Positions 9,640 through 19,417 are shown, counted from the first letter of the stretch. The stretch: 48,750 nt of DNA from Stentor coeruleus (GCA_001970955.1 MPUH01000515.1:1-48750); one strand, 5' to 3'. The notes: generated from the sequence alone by a model not told the origin. Program-made: numbers and translations.

Positions 9640-10196
9640 ATATTTATAAAGAAAGATGCTAATAGAATCTTGAAGTCTCTTGACTATAGTTGCTTTTTTC
9701 TCATAACTCAGTGATTTTTCATGGTTTTTTGCTGTAATGCACCTGCTAAATTCAAGAAAAAGCTCAGATCGCTTTTTGATAAGTTGATTTGAACTCTTTC
9801 GCTTGTGCTTTCAATTTTTCTAAAAGAAACTCTTGAAATTTCTCTGAAATATAGATGTATAAGGTGTCAATATATCTTATATTACCTCTCTCAAGTCTAT
9901 CTTTATTTTCATGCTATTTCAACATATTTGTCAAGCAAGGAGCATTTTTTAATATAAAAGTGATGAATTCTAAAAAATATGACTTTTTAGGATGAATTAA
10001 TGTTTGTCATAGGATTCACTGACTTAGTGATGATCTTAGGCTCTTCTACAGTGGTGAGTTTTTCTTCTGAGCATATGCTTATCATATCTTATTTTTTGCT
10101 TTTCTATTCTTTCTTTCTCAGCTTCAAGATTTGCTTAGTAAATTATAGGTTCTGTCTAAGACCTTTGGTAAAGCGGCATTAATTCTCCAAATCTCA
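9640..10196 (-). pseudogene. Decayed protein-coding gene with frameshifts
   Basis: The minus strand between RPL17 and the oxidoreductase gene shows strong protein-like content that hops frame. Segments include EEKLTTVEEPKIITKSV, then in the next frame KKSYFLEFITFILKNAPC, an in-frame TAG, ERGNIRYIDTLYIYI and EKFQEFLLEKLKAQAKEF, a TGA, then in another frame KKRSELFLEFSRCITA and EKKATIVKRLQDSI. Helical, Lys/Glu-rich and clearly once coding, but with at least two frameshifts and several stops. No family recognised. It is not visible as a single open frame, so it is easily missed. Confidence 0.6.
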
Positions 10197-10233
10197 TAAT
10201 TAACCCAAAAAAATACAAAAGCCATAATCCAAA

Positions 10234-11247
10234 ATGAACAAAAAAATAGTTCTCAGACGTAGACCAGTAGGACTTCCTGAAGAAAGCGATTTCTTAATAG
10301 TGACAGCACCTCTACCCAAAGTTCTGTCTCCTGGTGAGGTTCTCGTAAAAATCAACTGGACATCAATTGACCCAGCGCAGCGAGTCTGGATATCAGGGGC
10401 TACAAAATCATACTTCCCATCAGTGCCACTAAACGAAGTTATCCGTGCGTATAGCGTCGGGATCATAGTTTCATCCACAGTAGCCTTATTTAAACCTGGT
10501 ACATACGTCTCAGGACTTCTTGGATGGCAAGAATATTGTGTAATCGATCATCGTAGGGTGTTTAAATTGCCATCAGAAGAAAATACACATATTTATCTAG
10601 GAGTTCTTGGGTTGACAGGCCTTTCAGCTTATGTTGCTGTAGTCCAACTAGCCCGTCCTCTAGGAAAAGAAGTTGTAGTTGTGTCAAGTGCTGCAGGTAG
10701 TGTTGGGTCTATAGCTTGTCAGATAGCAAAAATGAAAGGATGCCGAGTTGTGGGGATTTGCGGTTCTGACGAGAAATGCGCTTGGCTTATAAATGAGCTG
10801 AAAATTGATTCGGCAATCAACTATAAAAAAGGTATTTTGGCTAAGTCTATTTCTGATGCATGTCCTAATGGCATTGATATTTACATTGATAATGTTGGTG
10901 GGGAGATACTTGATGCTGTGTTACTTAGCATTAAAAAATATGCAAGAATAGTATTATGTGGGGCAATTTCTGGGTATAATATGAAAAAATCTCCATCACT
11001 TATGCGCTACCCACTAGTTATATCAAATTCAGCGACCATGATAGGGTTTATTGTTAATGATTATAGGCATTTATTCGTCCAAGCATTAAAATCTTTAAGC
11101 AAATGGATTAGTGAAGGGAAACTCAAGTATCGCGAACATATATTGAATGGGTTAGAAAATGCACCAGGTGGACTAAAAATGTTGTTTACAGGAGAAAACA
11201 AAGGGAAACTTATAATTAGAGTAAAAAAAGAGAAGATGAGGCTTTAG
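10234..11247 (+). CDS. NADP-dependent MDR-family oxidoreductase (prostaglandin/alkenal reductase-like)
   Basis: 337 residues covering the whole medium-chain reductase fold without zinc ligands. The N-terminal GroES-like part has the family phrase RRRPVGLPEESDF and INWTSIDPAQRVWI; the Rossmann part has SSAAGSVGSIACQIAKMKG (AAGSVG at 153-158) for NADPH, then IDIYIDNVGGEILDAVL and VLCGAISGYN. These match the CurA/PTGR/alkenal-reductase clade that reduces carbon-carbon double bonds of enones such as lipid aldehydes. Soluble, probably cytosolic detoxification; the exact substrate is unknown. It converges on the CK1 gene with 42 bp between stop codons. Confidence 0.9.
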   Translation: MNKKIVLRRRPVGLPEESDFLIVTAPLPKVLSPGEVLVKINWTSIDPAQRVWISGATKSYFPSVPLNEVIRAYSVGIIVSSTVALFKPGTYVSGLLGWQEYCVIDHRRVFKLPSEENTHIYLGVLGLTGLSAYVAVVQLARPLGKEVVVVSSAAGSVGSIACQIAKMKGCRVVGICGSDEKCAWLINELKIDSAINYKKGILAKSISDACPNGIDIYIDNVGGEILDAVLLSIKKYARIVLCGAISGYNMKKSPSLMRYPLVISNSATMIGFIVNDYRHLFVQALKSLSKWISEGKLKYREHILNGLENAPGGLKMLFTGENKGKLIIRVKKEKMRL

Positions 11248-11289
11248 TCTACTACTTTAATTTATATAAACAATTGGCTAATTTTTTAT

Positions 11290-12384
11290 CTAAAATAAAC
11301 AGCAAGAAGCATCTCTAGATGTTTTTAAAGAATCAGTTGTAGGAGCTTCAGTGATACGGGGTTTTTTTATAGTGATTTTATGTGTTTTAAATTCAGGGTA
11401 TTCTTTTGTTATTTTAGTTGCAGACATTTCGTGGTCTTCAGAATCTATGATTTTCTCAACGTTTACACTTTTGAGTCTTTTAAGTTTTTTTTCAGGTTTT
11501 TTAGAGATTTTCCGCATGGAGTTGTGTCGGGTTAGTTTCCATGAAATTTGAGAGATTGAGTTAGGGAATTTTTTTTTGTATAAGGAAAGAAGACTTTGTA
11601 TGTAACGGTAGTCCGGCTTTTGGTCGAATTTTAGTGAACGGACATAGTTGAATATTCTACCAAGGGAGACTTCATCACCGAAAATTTCATAAGACTTGAT
11701 CGAAAGTTTCATTTTCTTAATCGCAGTCTCATTCTGAGTAGCATGATTAATCTTCCAAGGAAGGTCTCCAGTCAAAAAATATGCTAATATATAACAATAG
11801 CTTTCTAAATCGTCTCTTCTCGACTGCTGCAACCCCAAATGTGCATTAAGTGAAGCATAATTAAAAGTTCCAACAAAAGGTCTTCCTTCGCTATAAGGGA
11901 TATGGCATCCATTCTGACTCTCAAAAAGTTTTGAAAGCCCATAGTCAATTAAATACACAGTTTTATGTTTTGGTCCTCCAAGTACAAGTTGATGAGGTTT
12001 TAAATCCCTATGAATAACAGATCTATTATGTATAAACTCAAGTCTTTCCAATAATTGTTCAGCTATCAGAATAAAATTAAATGAACTCATTACCCGATTT
12101 TGCTTGATAAACTTGTCATTTACACAACACCCTAATAACTCCATGATGTAAAAATTAGAGTTTCTTGAACTCCAGATAAGCTTTGGAATACCATCGCCGC
12201 CTTGAAGCCTTGAGATAATTTTGACTTCGTTTTGGAGTTCATGAATCCCGTTTCTACTTTTTATGAGCTTTATAGCTACATTTTCATTAGTTTCAGTGTC
12301 TAGAGCTTTGTATATCACCCCAAAGTTCCCTTGGCCTATAATTTTTTTCACCGAAAATCGTTCAGGAATTGATGATAAATCCAT
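11290..12384 (-). CDS. Atypical casein kinase 1-family protein kinase, CaaX-tailed
   Basis: 364 residues: kinase domain about 10-275 then a Lys-rich tail. GQGNFG loop 17-22 and VAIKL Lys39 are present, and the overall pattern (GGDGIPKL, MELLGCCV, IHRDLKP, RRDDLESYCYIL) is CK1. Two unusual residues: the catalytic loop reads HRDLKPHQ, so the Mg-binding Asn is Gln132, and the DFG motif is DYG (147-149). The catalytic Asp127 remains. The protein ends in Cys-Cys-Leu-Phe (361-364), a CaaX-type motif, suggesting prenylation and/or palmitoylation and a membrane location as in yeast Yck kinases. Activity may be reduced. Confidence 0.9.
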   Translation of the reverse strand: MDLSSIPERFSVKKIIGQGNFGVIYKALDTETNENVAIKLIKSRNGIHELQNEVKIISRLQGGDGIPKLIWSSRNSNFYIMELLGCCVNDKFIKQNRVMSSFNFILIAEQLLERLEFIHNRSVIHRDLKPHQLVLGGPKHKTVYLIDYGLSKLFESQNGCHIPYSEGRPFVGTFNYASLNAHLGLQQSRRDDLESYCYILAYFLTGDLPWKINHATQNETAIKKMKLSIKSYEIFGDEVSLGRIFNYVRSLKFDQKPDYRYIQSLLSLYKKKFPNSISQISWKLTRHNSMRKISKKPEKKLKRLKSVNVEKIIDSEDHEMSATKITKEYPEFKTHKITIKKPRITEAPTTDSLKTSRDASCCLF

Positions 12385-12536
12385 TATTTAGCGAATATTT
12401 TTGTTAAAAGTATGTACTGGCTCTATTATATTATGTTATTATTATACGTTTTATGATTAAAGTTACTTGTGGTTCCTAACTTTCATGTATTAGGGTTTCT
12501 GTATTTGTTAAGATTAGTGGATGGTAAGCGTTTTAG

Positions 12537-12800
12537 ATTTTTGAGTGTATTTTTTGTATAAAAAGAAGGTTTGGATTGGAAAATTATGATTTTGATAAAG
12601 AAAATGTGAAGAATGATAAAGAATACTTACGAAGAAAATAAGTTAAAATTCTGCAGAATGAATTGGAAAAAATAGAAAGATTTATTTGCAAGATGATTAG
12701 AGAAAAACATGAAAAACTAGAAATAACCAAGATCGACAGAGAAATAAAAAACTTTATCATGAAAATATACTATAAAAGAAGAAAATTAGCAAGTGCTTGA
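12537..12800 (+). pseudogene. Coiled-coil coding remnant with one in-frame TAA
   Basis: One frame runs 87 codons with a single stop (TAA at 12639-12641). Content is strongly helical: ENVKNDKEYLRRK before the stop, VKILQNELEKIERF and EKHEKLEITKIDREIKNF after it, ending in TGA at 12798-12800. The hydrophobic heptad pattern continues across the TAA, which would be a natural Gln position. No ATG opens the frame and no 15/16-nt intron removes the stop. Read as a fragment of a decayed coiled-coil gene. Confidence 0.4.
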
Positions 12801-12881
12801 TTCCTGACTAATACTATTTACAAGATGCAATTTTTAAGTATATAGATAACTTTGATTAGATTTCATAAATCTGTCTAATAG

Positions 12882-12930
12882 ATATATGGGAAGTGCGTCT
12901 TCAAATATATATGGGAAGTGTGTCTTCAAA
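12882..12930 (+). repeat. 24-bp tandem direct repeat
   Basis: Two copies (12882-12905 and 12907-12930) of an ATATATGGGAAGTG-type unit ending CTTCAAA, separated by one base and differing at one position (C or T). Function unknown; a local duplication. Confidence 0.85.
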
Positions 12931-13974
12931 GATACACTATTGTTAGTTTATTCTGCTTATCTTAATTCTATATTTTTGAGATAAAAAACTGAAGATTTTT
13001 TCAAGACATTCTAGTTCGATATTAAATCTTACAACTACACTGGTCTTAGATTGATTTAATATTATCTATAAATATAGTACGAGCAAGCATAAGAGAAAGG
13101 ATTAAATAAATCTTGTCTGTAATAAGAAAATTGCCAGAATGCTATAAGCTTAAGAGATATAAGTTTTATTACAACTTTGATTTTATCATGAGGTAAACTT
13201 TTTTTGTGTACTTGGCCCTGAGCTTTATTTTATATTTTGAAGTTTAAGGATATATAGTTTTACGACTGAGATGTGTATCTAAAAAAGTATTTAAAATTAT
13301 CTGAAAATATGTTTATATTAAATAGGAGAAGGGCTACTGATTTTATAGAAAAAGTTGAAGTTTTGTGTAGACTAAATTATAATAGTCAATTCTAAATAAG
13401 CAATGGATTTTTTATTTTTTTATAGTGTTCTATTAGCGTAAAATATTTTGTATTTAAAATAATTTGTTGAATATTAGAAAAGGTATAGTGAATGCCTAAG
13501 GCAAATCATCTTATTTTAATAATTAATAAAGCTAAATATTACAACACTATAAATAGTCTATATAAACACTACAAAAATATTTTCTCAGCAACTCAAATAT
13601 ATCATCTAACACAAAAATACCCAAAATCATTCTTATCTTCCTTACAGCTTTCCAACTTCAATCAAAATCTCACTATATTTCCTTATGACTCCTCTAAGGT
13701 AATCCAATTTTCTCATCCAACCTTCTAATAAAAATCCCAAAATAGTTCCTAATTACCTTTAAACCTTTCTACCTCTACCAAAACCCCAATCTTCAGACTT
13801 TTTTATTACCATTTTAATACCAACCTAATAAATTCCACTAAGAACCCAAACAAAATTCCGATCCTAAGTCTAAAAAATTAAGAAAACCTCAAACCCAAAC
13901 TCCAAAAAACTCATCTCAAACCTATAAAAAAAATCCTACCAACCTAAAAAAATCTTTCTAATAATATTAAATAA

Positions 13975-16900
13975 ATGATAAGGAAAACAAATGCAAGAAG
14001 TACAACAGTAATCAGCAACATACATTCACAAGAAGAGCTCATTACTGATTTTGGGAACTCTTTTACAAGTATAAAAAAGTCTATTGCCAAAAAGAACTGT
14101 GTGCTCATAGAAACTGAAAAAATCCATGAGTCAATTCTATGCATAGATAAATCAACATTATTGATAGTTGAACCTTATAAGCTTCAGACTTATAACTACG
14201 AATACGAAAGTATAACAAACGAGATCCCTTTTGTGCAAAAAATCATATCTTGCTCGTGTTCTTCAGAGAAAATCCTCATATCTTCAGCTTCATCATTAGA
14301 AATTTACTCACCTGAATTGATAAAAACTGCGACTTTAACTAAAATGAAGACTTTTTCTATAGTTAAAATCAGTGAGAATTCTAATTGGGCCATAACTAGT
14401 GAAGGTAATGGAAATCTTTCATTATGGAACTTAAAAAAAAATGTTTTGAAATGTTCGATTAAAGGTCATGATGATGACTGCACAGCTTTAGGAGTTTTTG
14501 TGAAGGATAAAAGGTTTGTGTCTATTGGTGCTGATAGGAAACTTAAGATTTGGGATAAGAATTTGAAACTAATTAAAGAAATTAAGATATCGATTAGAAC
14601 TAAGATTATTGACACATCTGATGAACTTATTGTCAGCTCAGAGACTGTGTGGATATATCCAGAGTTGAAAGAAAGGGTTAGATTTAAGAGGTCACCAGTG
14701 CTAGGAATGGAGAGTTTAGGAGTTGCTATTTCCCCTAATGCCTTGTATTTGGCTATTTGCAATGAGATGAATATGTCGATTTATGACTCAAAAACTATGG
14801 CTTTGAAGTTTCGATTCCGGCCTGAAAAAAAAGTCAAGTCCATGTTTTTCTCCAAAGACAGCGTAAGCATAATCTACTCAGACAGTAAATCAATCTGGCA
14901 ACTAAAACTGTTTGAAGACCTTGAACTCAAAGCTTTAGGTAAACTCCCATACAAAGTAAACAAAATGGTGAATGAAGGACAAAGTGTTTTCTTATCAACA
15001 GAAGATGGAATTTATCAATATGATGATGGTACCCAAAAATTCGATAAGTTATTAGATGTTAATTTACCTATAATCAGTGAAGTTACAGCCTCATCTGCAA
15101 GCAACATAAAGCTTACAAGGCATAGTACATCTCATAAAACGCGAAGTATTGACTTTAATTTTTATATAGGAAAAAGTAAAACTATAGAAGAAATCGGAAG
15201 TTATGGAACTGAATACACTTTCCCATGCACACAAAACATAATCTTTCTTCATTGTAACTCAACCCACCTTTTAAGCTATGATTCTACTGAGATACGTATT
15301 TACTTAAGGACAGATTACAATATTATATACACATATCCAGCACAAGGGGTTAAAAATGCTGAAATTAGTAACCGGACAAACTGGTTGTTAGTACTTTTTC
15401 CAAGTGAACTACAAATACATTCTTTAGTTACTAAACAAATACAAAGAATTATCTCATCGGATATAACAGAAATGCTTTTTACCCCAAATAGTGAATTTGT
15501 TACTATATCCCCTAATTGTATGATTCAGTTTTTTATACTTGGAGGTATACAACCAGAAATATCATTTATAATACCTGATAGGGTTTTTACAGGTAAAGCT
15601 CAGTATCATAAGAATTACTTATTTACTTCTAGTGAGCAAGGAATTGAAATTTCGTCAATGCAGGATTTTACCTATTTGGTCACAATTCCAATTAAAAATT
15701 TACAACTATTTAGCTTATCAATTAAGAGTGGGAAAATTTATTACACTTCAGATGAAGAGCTTTTTTGTATTAAAAACCCTGTTGATGCAAATTTTCATGA
15801 ACCAATGCTTTTAAAATTCAATGAAATTTCTTATGATTCCTGGCAATGTGTATACAACCTAATAGCTAATGAGCAAGACATAAGATTTGATCCTAATTCA
15901 TTAAAAGACTTCATAATAATGCCATATTGCATAACCCCAATCATGATAATCGCCAACAATAATCAATGCTTAATGCTCAAAGACTGTATGAGAAATGGGT
16001 TTAAATACCTTAGATTTTATGATAAGCTTTTATCCCCAGTAACTCTTGCTATTTGTAGGAAAAACAAAGATGTTTTGAATGTTTTTATGAAAGAAATAAT
16101 CCTCGCTTCTGCATATGATAAAACAATTCTCTCAAGAGTTGAAGAAGATATAGTTGAACTAAATCACCAAGGGGCAACAGCAAAACTTGATTTTTTTTAC
16201 AATAATCTTTTTATTGAGCCAGACCAAAAACTTCCTAAAATTGGTTTTATCAATAAAATCCCATTTGTGGCTTTAGAAACTGACTATAGAATAGTTGAAA
16301 AGGCTAATTTTATAGAACCCCAGGCAATACCTGGGGGAGATTTATTGAGTTTTAAATGTAGTATGGTTCGTTTTTCTATAGAAGATTTTACACTTGATAG
16401 TGCTGAGTTTTTAGAGTCAATAGTCTGCTGTTCTAATCCAAATATTATGAAAACTCCAATAATCCAAGCGATTTTACTATATAAATGGCAAAAAATGTTA
16501 TGGTTAATATACTTGCAATTGGTATTTTATAGCATGTATTTAGGCTGTTTGACAATTTTTGTAGCTACTGAAGAAAGCAATAGCTGGCTTCTTGGAGCTA
16601 TGAACTTTCTTAATACAGTGTTTTTAGTTGCTGAGATCCCATTGCTAAAGCTTGACCCTATTCATTACATTTCAGATCCTTGGAACATTTTAGACTCTGT
16701 TAGGTTGATATCTTTATACTTATACTCAGTTCTTTATATTTTATCCTCAGGTAATAATGATTTTTTTGAAAAAGAGACCCTTGGATGTATAATATTACTG
16801 AGTTGGCTTCGTGGACTTGCCTTTTTCCGGATCTTTAAAAGGACTCGTTATTTAGTCAGAATCATAATTGAAGTAGTCATCGATGTCATTCCTTTCACAA

Positions 16901-17547
16901 TGGTCCTTTGCTATTCAATAGCATCAATTGCGCTTCTCGGGTATACTCTTCAAGAGCCTTGCGACAATCTCACTTCTGAGCTTTGTTCCGAAAACTCAGC
17001 ATTCTCTCAAGCAATCAATGAATGGAACATCCAATATCAACTAAATTTAGGTCAATTTTCAACAGAAAACTATGACTTTATTGACTGGATGCAGTTTTTT
17101 GGCTCAACAGGTCTTAATACCCTTATTATGATGTCTATGATAATTGCACTCATGGGGAATACCTTTGAAAAAGTAGAGGAAATGGCTGCGATTGCCGATT
17201 ATAAAGAAATGGCCTCATATATCCTTGAAATCGAAAGTATGTTTTTATGGTTGAATCGTAGAAGCAAAAAGAAATATTTTCAGTTTTGTTATGTAACAAC
17301 AAGTCTGCAACTTGGAGAAGATGAAGCAATTCTTGATGCTAAAATTAGCAAAATTAAACAGAAAGTTATGAGTTTGTCAACAGAATTAGGGACTTTTATT
17401 AAAGATATTGATGGAGTTTATCATGAATATGATCTAGGGCTTGATAGGCTTAATCTGGAGACTAATAAGAAATATGATGATTTGATACAAGCGAATTTTG
17501 AACAGAATCAAACGATTGCTAAGCTTATCGAAGGAAGAAAAAAGTAG
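13975..17547 (+). CDS. WD40-repeat / TRP-like ion channel fusion protein
   Basis: 1190 residues. The N-terminal two thirds (to about residue 800) is beta-propeller-like, with WD40 traces such as SLWNLKKNVLKC, KGHDDDCTALGVF and RKLKIWDKN at about 145-210. Residues about 825-1065 form a six-helix channel: S1-S2 at LWLIYLQLVFYSMYLG, an S4-S5 part LSWLRGLAFFRIFKRTRYLV that is characteristic of TRP/polycystin channels, a pore-side loop with FIDWMQFFGSTG, and S6 MMSMIIALMGNTFEKV. A coiled-coil tail follows. WD40-TRP fusions are typical of ciliates and may tether a Ca2+ or cation channel. Cellular site is unknown. Its stop is 34 bp from the convergent p24 gene. Confidence 0.88.
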   Translation: MIRKTNARSTTVISNIHSQEELITDFGNSFTSIKKSIAKKNCVLIETEKIHESILCIDKSTLLIVEPYKLQTYNYEYESITNEIPFVQKIISCSCSSEKILISSASSLEIYSPELIKTATLTKMKTFSIVKISENSNWAITSEGNGNLSLWNLKKNVLKCSIKGHDDDCTALGVFVKDKRFVSIGADRKLKIWDKNLKLIKEIKISIRTKIIDTSDELIVSSETVWIYPELKERVRFKRSPVLGMESLGVAISPNALYLAICNEMNMSIYDSKTMALKFRFRPEKKVKSMFFSKDSVSIIYSDSKSIWQLKLFEDLELKALGKLPYKVNKMVNEGQSVFLSTEDGIYQYDDGTQKFDKLLDVNLPIISEVTASSASNIKLTRHSTSHKTRSIDFNFYIGKSKTIEEIGSYGTEYTFPCTQNIIFLHCNSTHLLSYDSTEIRIYLRTDYNIIYTYPAQGVKNAEISNRTNWLLVLFPSELQIHSLVTKQIQRIISSDITEMLFTPNSEFVTISPNCMIQFFILGGIQPEISFIIPDRVFTGKAQYHKNYLFTSSEQGIEISSMQDFTYLVTIPIKNLQLFSLSIKSGKIYYTSDEELFCIKNPVDANFHEPMLLKFNEISYDSWQCVYNLIANEQDIRFDPNSLKDFIIMPYCITPIMIIANNNQCLMLKDCMRNGFKYLRFYDKLLSPVTLAICRKNKDVLNVFMKEIILASAYDKTILSRVEEDIVELNHQGATAKLDFFYNNLFIEPDQKLPKIGFINKIPFVALETDYRIVEKANFIEPQAIPGGDLLSFKCSMVRFSIEDFTLDSAEFLESIVCCSNPNIMKTPIIQAILLYKWQKMLWLIYLQLVFYSMYLGCLTIFVATEESNSWLLGAMNFLNTVFLVAEIPLLKLDPIHYISDPWNILDSVRLISLYLYSVLYILSSGNNDFFEKETLGCIILLSWLRGLAFFRIFKRTRYLVRIIIEVVIDVIPFTMVLCYSIASIALLGYTLQEPCDNLTSELCSENSAFSQAINEWNIQYQLNLGQFSTENYDFIDWMQFFGSTGLNTLIMMSMIIALMGNTFEKVEEMAAIADYKEMASYILEIESMFLWLNRRSKKKYFQFCYVTTSLQLGEDEAILDAKISKIKQKVMSLSTELGTFIKDIDGVYHEYDLGLDRLNLETNKKYDDLIQANFEQNQTIAKLIEGRKK

Positions 17548-17581
17548 AGTTGGATTTATAGGGTAGAATAAGTAAATGCTT

Positions 17582-18202
17582 TTAGCTAATCAGTTTACGA
17601 GATATGAAGAATCTTCTTAAACTCCAAATTTGCCACAGGCCTGAAACTAGGATGATGATAGTTTGGAAGATTGTAAAGAACATTATACGTGAGTTAATAT
17701 CCTCGCTTTCATCTTTAAACAAAGCTTCCTTTTCTCTAGAATATTCTTGTTGTTTTATGATATCACTAAGTCTTTCATTAACATTATTGACAATTTCCTC
17801 CAAATGTCCCAATTGTTCTTTACTAGCCAAATGCTCATGACTCACATCTTCTTTAGTATTATCCATTTTCAGTTCAAATCTTAGTTTTCTTGGAGTTCCA
17901 AACCAACTTGTCGAAGTGGCTGCAACACAAATTTTATGTTTTCCGAATCCTTGTGAAGTAAATGAAAATTTGCCTTGTCCTCTAACTAGTCTTGTGAGGA
18001 TTTGTGTTGATTTTTCATCTAAGACTTTTAGATTTACTCCTTGATCAAGTTTATCTGCTGGAGGAATGTCTAATAAATTGTAGTTCCCGAGGACCACTGT
18101 TGATTCAGGAAGATCAAGAACGAAACACCTTTCAGTGCCTTCGATAAGGTAAAAGTGAATACCTTGGACAAAACTTATGAGGAAAATAATCAATCCTACC
18201 AT
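17582..18202 (-). CDS. p24/TMED family cargo receptor
   Basis: 206 residues with all parts of a p24 protein: signal peptide (1-14), GOLD beta-sandwich with the paired cysteines Cys26 and Cys92, a coiled coil (about 125-168, HLEEIVNNVNERLSDIIKQQ), one membrane helix (about 173-190) and a short cytosolic tail with the di-aromatic FF (198-199) used for COPII and a basic RK near the end for COPI. p24 proteins cycle between ER and Golgi and select cargo such as GPI-anchored proteins. Subfamily (alpha, beta, gamma, delta) is not assigned. Confidence 0.93.
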   Translation of the reverse strand: MVGLIIFLISFVQGIHFYLIEGTERCFVLDLPESTVVLGNYNLLDIPPADKLDQGVNLKVLDEKSTQILTRLVRGQGKFSFTSQGFGKHKICVAATSTSWFGTPRKLRFELKMDNTKEDVSHEHLASKEQLGHLEEIVNNVNERLSDIIKQQEYSREKEALFKDESEDINSRIMFFTIFQTIIILVSGLWQIWSLRRFFISRKLIS

Positions 18203-18442
18203 TAAAATATTATATATTTCTTAGAGTGGAATACTGATAAGTAATTTTTATGTGAAGTTTTATGTTTTTAGGGATGGAAATGATTTGAATATTTTTTGAT
18301 AGAAGATTTTGGATTGAGATACCAATGAATTAAGTTGGTAGGAACTAGGTAAGGGATTCGATAAGAGGATTTAATATGGAGATTTAAAAGGAATGAAGGT
18401 TTTGTGTTTATATTATAATTTTATGTAAGAATTATAATGTAA

Positions 18443-18769
18443 TTAGATTTTATTAACATTTGTAGCTTGATTATCCATTGTGGAAAGCCTAACAATAGTT
18501 TGAGGAATTTGGTTTTTGATATTGTTTGTGTTGATACGATGGATTTCTATGTTGATTAGTTTGACTAGGGATTGGATTTTTAAGGTCATGTTTTGAACAA
18601 TTCCAGTTCCAGTTGTATTGAAGTTTAAATAGTGTGAAAGATTATGGATTATTGATTCAAGGTTTTCTATTGATTTTTCAGCTTTTTCAACTTCTTTCTC
18701 AAGAAGAGTTTTGATGAATTTGTGTTTATTTAGGAGATAATGATTTTTTATTGAAAAAGGGCTAAAACA
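18443..18769 (-). pseudogene. 108-codon coding remnant without a start codon
   Basis: Stop-free minus-strand frame ending in TAA (18443-18445). It reads as a helical protein: LLEKEVEKAEKSIENLESII, HYLNFNTTGTGIVQNM, LKIQSLVKLINIEIHRI. The first ATG lies well inside (NMTLK), and the frame begins just after a TAA without any initiator. Farther upstream on the same strand (about 18855-18938) another short frame is protein-like (DFEEDFSRVKSLSDTLD) and ends at TGA. No GT-AG 15/16-mer joins them. Either the end of a decayed gene or a real short gene with an unrecognised first exon. Confidence 0.5.
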
Positions 18770-19417
18770 TTATTTTTATGGGCAAATTTTAAAATTTTAA
18801 AAGCAAAGAGTTAGATTTTTTTATTCTACCTAGATTAGTATCATGGACTATTCAGCTTAAAATGTCCAGGGTATCAGAAAGAGATTTTACCCTTGAGAAA
18901 TCCTCTTCAAAATCCGCAAAGACTAGGTATATCAATTAAAACCCTATTATAAACTTCCCCATTTATTATGTAGTAAATTATGATATCTCAAGCTATGATA
19001 TTTATTTTTAATGTAAATATCTTTATTTGAATTTAAGAAGTAAATATTTTGTTATATGTTATTATTTTATGTTTGGATGAATATGATTAGAAATTATTAT
19101 TTTAAAATTAAGTCAATATACTGAACTTGATATAATTAATTAAAATAAATTATAGGCACTTTGTATATTTAAGATAGTTTTTTAGATAAAAGGTAGAACT
19201 AATTGGCAATGTATTTAGTTTTGCTATAAATATAATTTTAAAAGCATTTATATTAGAAAAAGAAAGAGAAATTTCACTAGTTGAAGTAGTATTTTAACCA
19301 AAAACATGAAATTTTACTTAGATAAAAAATAAAAAGTTCAAAATTTATAAAGATAATCAGCTGAAGGCACATTAAATAATCCATCAAGCTCTTGTCTAAA
19401 ACCACACTCTCGTATAA
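18770..19417. other. Intergenic, 648 bp
   Basis: AT-rich; left part includes the probable upstream piece of the remnant at 18443-18769 (about 18855-18938), right part is the leader of the TAF5 gene. Nothing else seen. Confidence 0.5.

Larger units (their letters stand above)
12385..13974. other. Intergenic, 1590 bp between divergent kinase and channel genes
   Basis: Holds a coding remnant at 12537-12800, a 24-bp direct repeat at 12882-12930, and a long C/A-rich, nearly G-free stretch (about 13560-13970) forming the leader of the channel gene. A 78-codon frame at 13492-13728 lies in this skewed leader, has Asn/Tyr/Ser-heavy composition caused by the skew, and is not accepted as a gene. Confidence 0.5.

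Noticed and set aside
13492-13728. 78-codon plus-strand frame before the channel gene
   Set aside because: Composition follows the G-depleted leader (Asn, Tyr, Ser, Ile); no conserved motif.
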